From contig RSEF01000001.1 of NCBI GenBank assembly GCA_003993805.1, positions 64,298,093-64,362,092 of the forward strand: DNA of 64,000 bases, given 5' to 3'. This document shows positions 62,006 through 64,000 of the stretch, one piece after another. Position numbers and translations under genes: made by a program. Within the stretch, counting starts at the first letter, position 1. Each line of letters begins with the position of its first letter. Source of the DNA: Himantopus leucocephalus. Its lineage: Eukaryota; Chordata; Aves; Charadriiformes; Recurvirostridae. A model generated the notes under the pieces. It was not told where the DNA came from and did not search any database. It was given only the letters and a program-made list of their open reading frames with translations.

Positions 62006-64000
62006 GACTTTTCCAAGAGTTATGAGGACAAGCATAACAATTACAGTGTGTTGAGAAGAACTGGCAAGGGAAGATTAATTTTAAAGAAGAAACCTGAAGA
62101 TAGGTTTAGAAATTCATGCTGAAGAACAGACTGTTTGCGTACAGACAGTGGAGTCCCTATATGCATCACTGGCCATAGGGGATATGGCTTCCTGGCCCCA
62201 GGAAAGGGAACTAGAAAACCGGTCCCCCTTGCCTGCTTTTTCCCTCCTCCCCTACTCCAGTTTCCACCTCTAACTGAAACTATCTTAATGATGGCAGAAA
62301 ACTCATTGAGAAAAAAAGAAAGTAACTACCCTTCTGTCAGTTCAGTGAGCTGAATCAGCTTGCTGATGGCTTGGAGGAGAGCTGGAGAGGGCACGAGGGA
62401 AGCGAATGGGCAGGGATGAATGGGACCATCCCTTCAGCAGAAGCCATGGGGTCGGCACAGCCATTTTTGCCTCCAACATTTTCATTGCAAATCACTTAAG
62501 TGCAACGCTGGCTGCACTGATACCAAAGCAACATCACTACGTATTTCTAAGGCACCCATCAGTAACTTGTGAGTGGGACTACCTGTTACGTACCAATAGA
62601 AAGACTCATCCTCTCACCCCCACCACTGTGCTTACTGGAACATATTTACTTCAAGTGCCACACTCCGTGAGCAACAGGCCTATTATTGTAGCTAATCGGA
62701 AATTCCCTGCTTAGTTTACTTTTTCCTTCCCGCAGAAGAACTGCCTATTCATCAAAAATAAAATTCTTCTTTGAGACAGTTTAATTGCAATGAAGTTGCT
62801 GTGAAACCACTGATAGGCTTCAAAACCTGTCTGAAAACTTTGCCTGGCTTCCTACCAGCCCACCTTTCCAGGTGGAGGTCAAGAAGCCCCACGTTTCGGA
62901 CTCCCACTTGCTTGACTGTTTGCTTGCCTGGCAGGCTGATGAGGTGTAGAGAGCCCAGACCCTGTTGGAAACCAAGCTTCCAGGCTTCAAAGTCTCCAGG
63001 TCCCCACCTCCTGCCTGTCACAAGGCTTAAGGCTTTCATTGGTCCTGGGCTTTAGGCATGCTGGGTTACAGCTTAGCAGTGGAGCTGACAAGGAACTGGG
63101 AAGCTGGAAGTCCTGAAACTGGCAGCTTCCAAACTCTGAGGTTCCTGATTCAGCAGATGGTATGAATGATTTTTTTGTCGCTTCTCCCCAGCAGAGGTCC
63201 GACTGCAGTGGAAGTGGGATTGTTCTGGTTCCTGATCCACTCACTCACCTCACAAATTTGAAAACCTTTGACTTCTATGTTTAAAATGAAAACAGCATCC
63301 AAACCAGCACCTGAACCCTGTCATATCATTTCTGTGTGGAGGTCTACCGACTAGTATCCTACGTAACTAAAAAATATGAAAATACAAACTCCCAGAGCCC
63401 TGGGTAGAAGTCTTCAACATGTCAGTGATTGTTTTTTGTGAGTATTACAGTCCCACAATAATACTAACAATAATCATAATCAGCTGTTTAAAGAAGACAT
63501 AGAATTCCTTTCAGAACACGCAGCTATTTTCCCAATAAGTGAGTCATTGTGTGTCCTGCAATGATATTATTTTGCATTCACTTTTGTCACAGCACAATAC
63601 TATTTATTGCAATTGCATGACAGGGAAAAAGGCCAGTTACTTATGGCCTTATTTTATTTAATCTTAATTTATTTTTCTTTGATGCCACTGAGCTGTTAAC
63701 ACAAATATAGTGTTATTACAGCTTAAGCAAGACTCCTCTCCACAAGTTCAGTTAACAATAGCAGACAGCTCAGATGTGTCTAGAGAGTATTTTACCCTAA
63801 TTACTGAAAAGCTACCCTTATATGAAAATCAAGAGAATCAGAGCTAAAAATGTGCAACCTGAGCACTCCCCAAAGGGTTGCCTTGCTTGAAAGATGTCAT
63901 GGTATCATCTTTATTATGCAGAAACATGTTTGTACTGGAATGGAAGCTCCATTTTCAATTCTTTAATGTATCCAGAAAAAATACCTGCACCTAGAATCGT

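Larger units (their letters stand above)
60901..64000. other. Gene-free unique sequence to the right edge
   Basis: No gene is recognised. Frames reach 102 codons (62406-62714) without a domain. The region 63430-63720 is AT-rich with TAATAATA-type words and the block 'atttaatcttaatttatttt', again resembling conserved non-coding DNA. A short CAAA repeat and a 26-bp duplication are listed separately. Confidence 0.5.

Overview
This looks like a piece of a bird nuclear genome that contains no recognisable host gene. Three observations support this. Several fragments carry the hallmark 3' end of the avian LINE CR1 (a 'ttggactagatgacct' block, then 'cccttccaac', then an 'attctatgattct'-type tail). 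Three LTRs match repeat families I know from bird genomes. The background is moderately AT-rich, with no operons, no ribosome-binding-site spacing and no dense coding. The longest open frames are about 160-173 codons. None shows a convincing domain, a paired splice context or biased composition beyond low-complexity tracts, so I treat them as chance frames. I found no tRNA, rRNA, CRISPR array or CpG-island promoter.

Layout. Bases 1-5.9 kb: unique sequence with one small minus-strand CR1 scrap (about 975-1036). 5.87-6.29 kb: the best-preserved CR1 3' end, still encoding the C-terminal tail of the CR1 ORF2 protein. 9.7 kb: a polypyrimidine tract. 10.86-11.46 kb: a minus-strand solo LTR with a perfect 5-bp target-site duplication. 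12.13-13.30 kb: two old CR1 copies head to tail, the second retaining a decayed reverse-transcriptase segment. 14.51-15.60 kb: a long minus-strand LTR with an internal array of 42-52 bp units. 15.6-38.0 kb: mostly unique sequence with one ancient CR1/L3-like 3' end near 23.0-23.4 kb and several stretches that look like conserved non-coding DNA. 38.04-38.50 kb: a second solo LTR of the 10.86-kb family with a 4/5 target-site match and an intact TATA box. 39-49 kb: unique sequence with perfect inverted repeats and an AT-rich microsatellite. 49.1-50.1 kb: a doubtful old LTR. 50.8 kb: a MIR-like SINE. 54.6 kb: two adjacent G-quadruplex motifs. 57.8 and 60.6 kb: two more CR1 3' ends. The remainder to 64 kb is unique, AT-rich sequence.

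How the parts work together. No gene set or pathway is visible. The recognisable content is a fossil record of retrotransposition (CR1 LINEs, LTR elements of endogenous retroviral type, MIR-like SINEs) in intergenic or intronic DNA. The most interesting non-repeat signals are candidate regulatory blocks, chiefly a pair of inverted TGATTGAT sites at 33957-34041, and a few perfect palindromes or hairpins. I found no evidence for a new biological system. Assignments to repeat families come from remembered consensus features, not from a database search.
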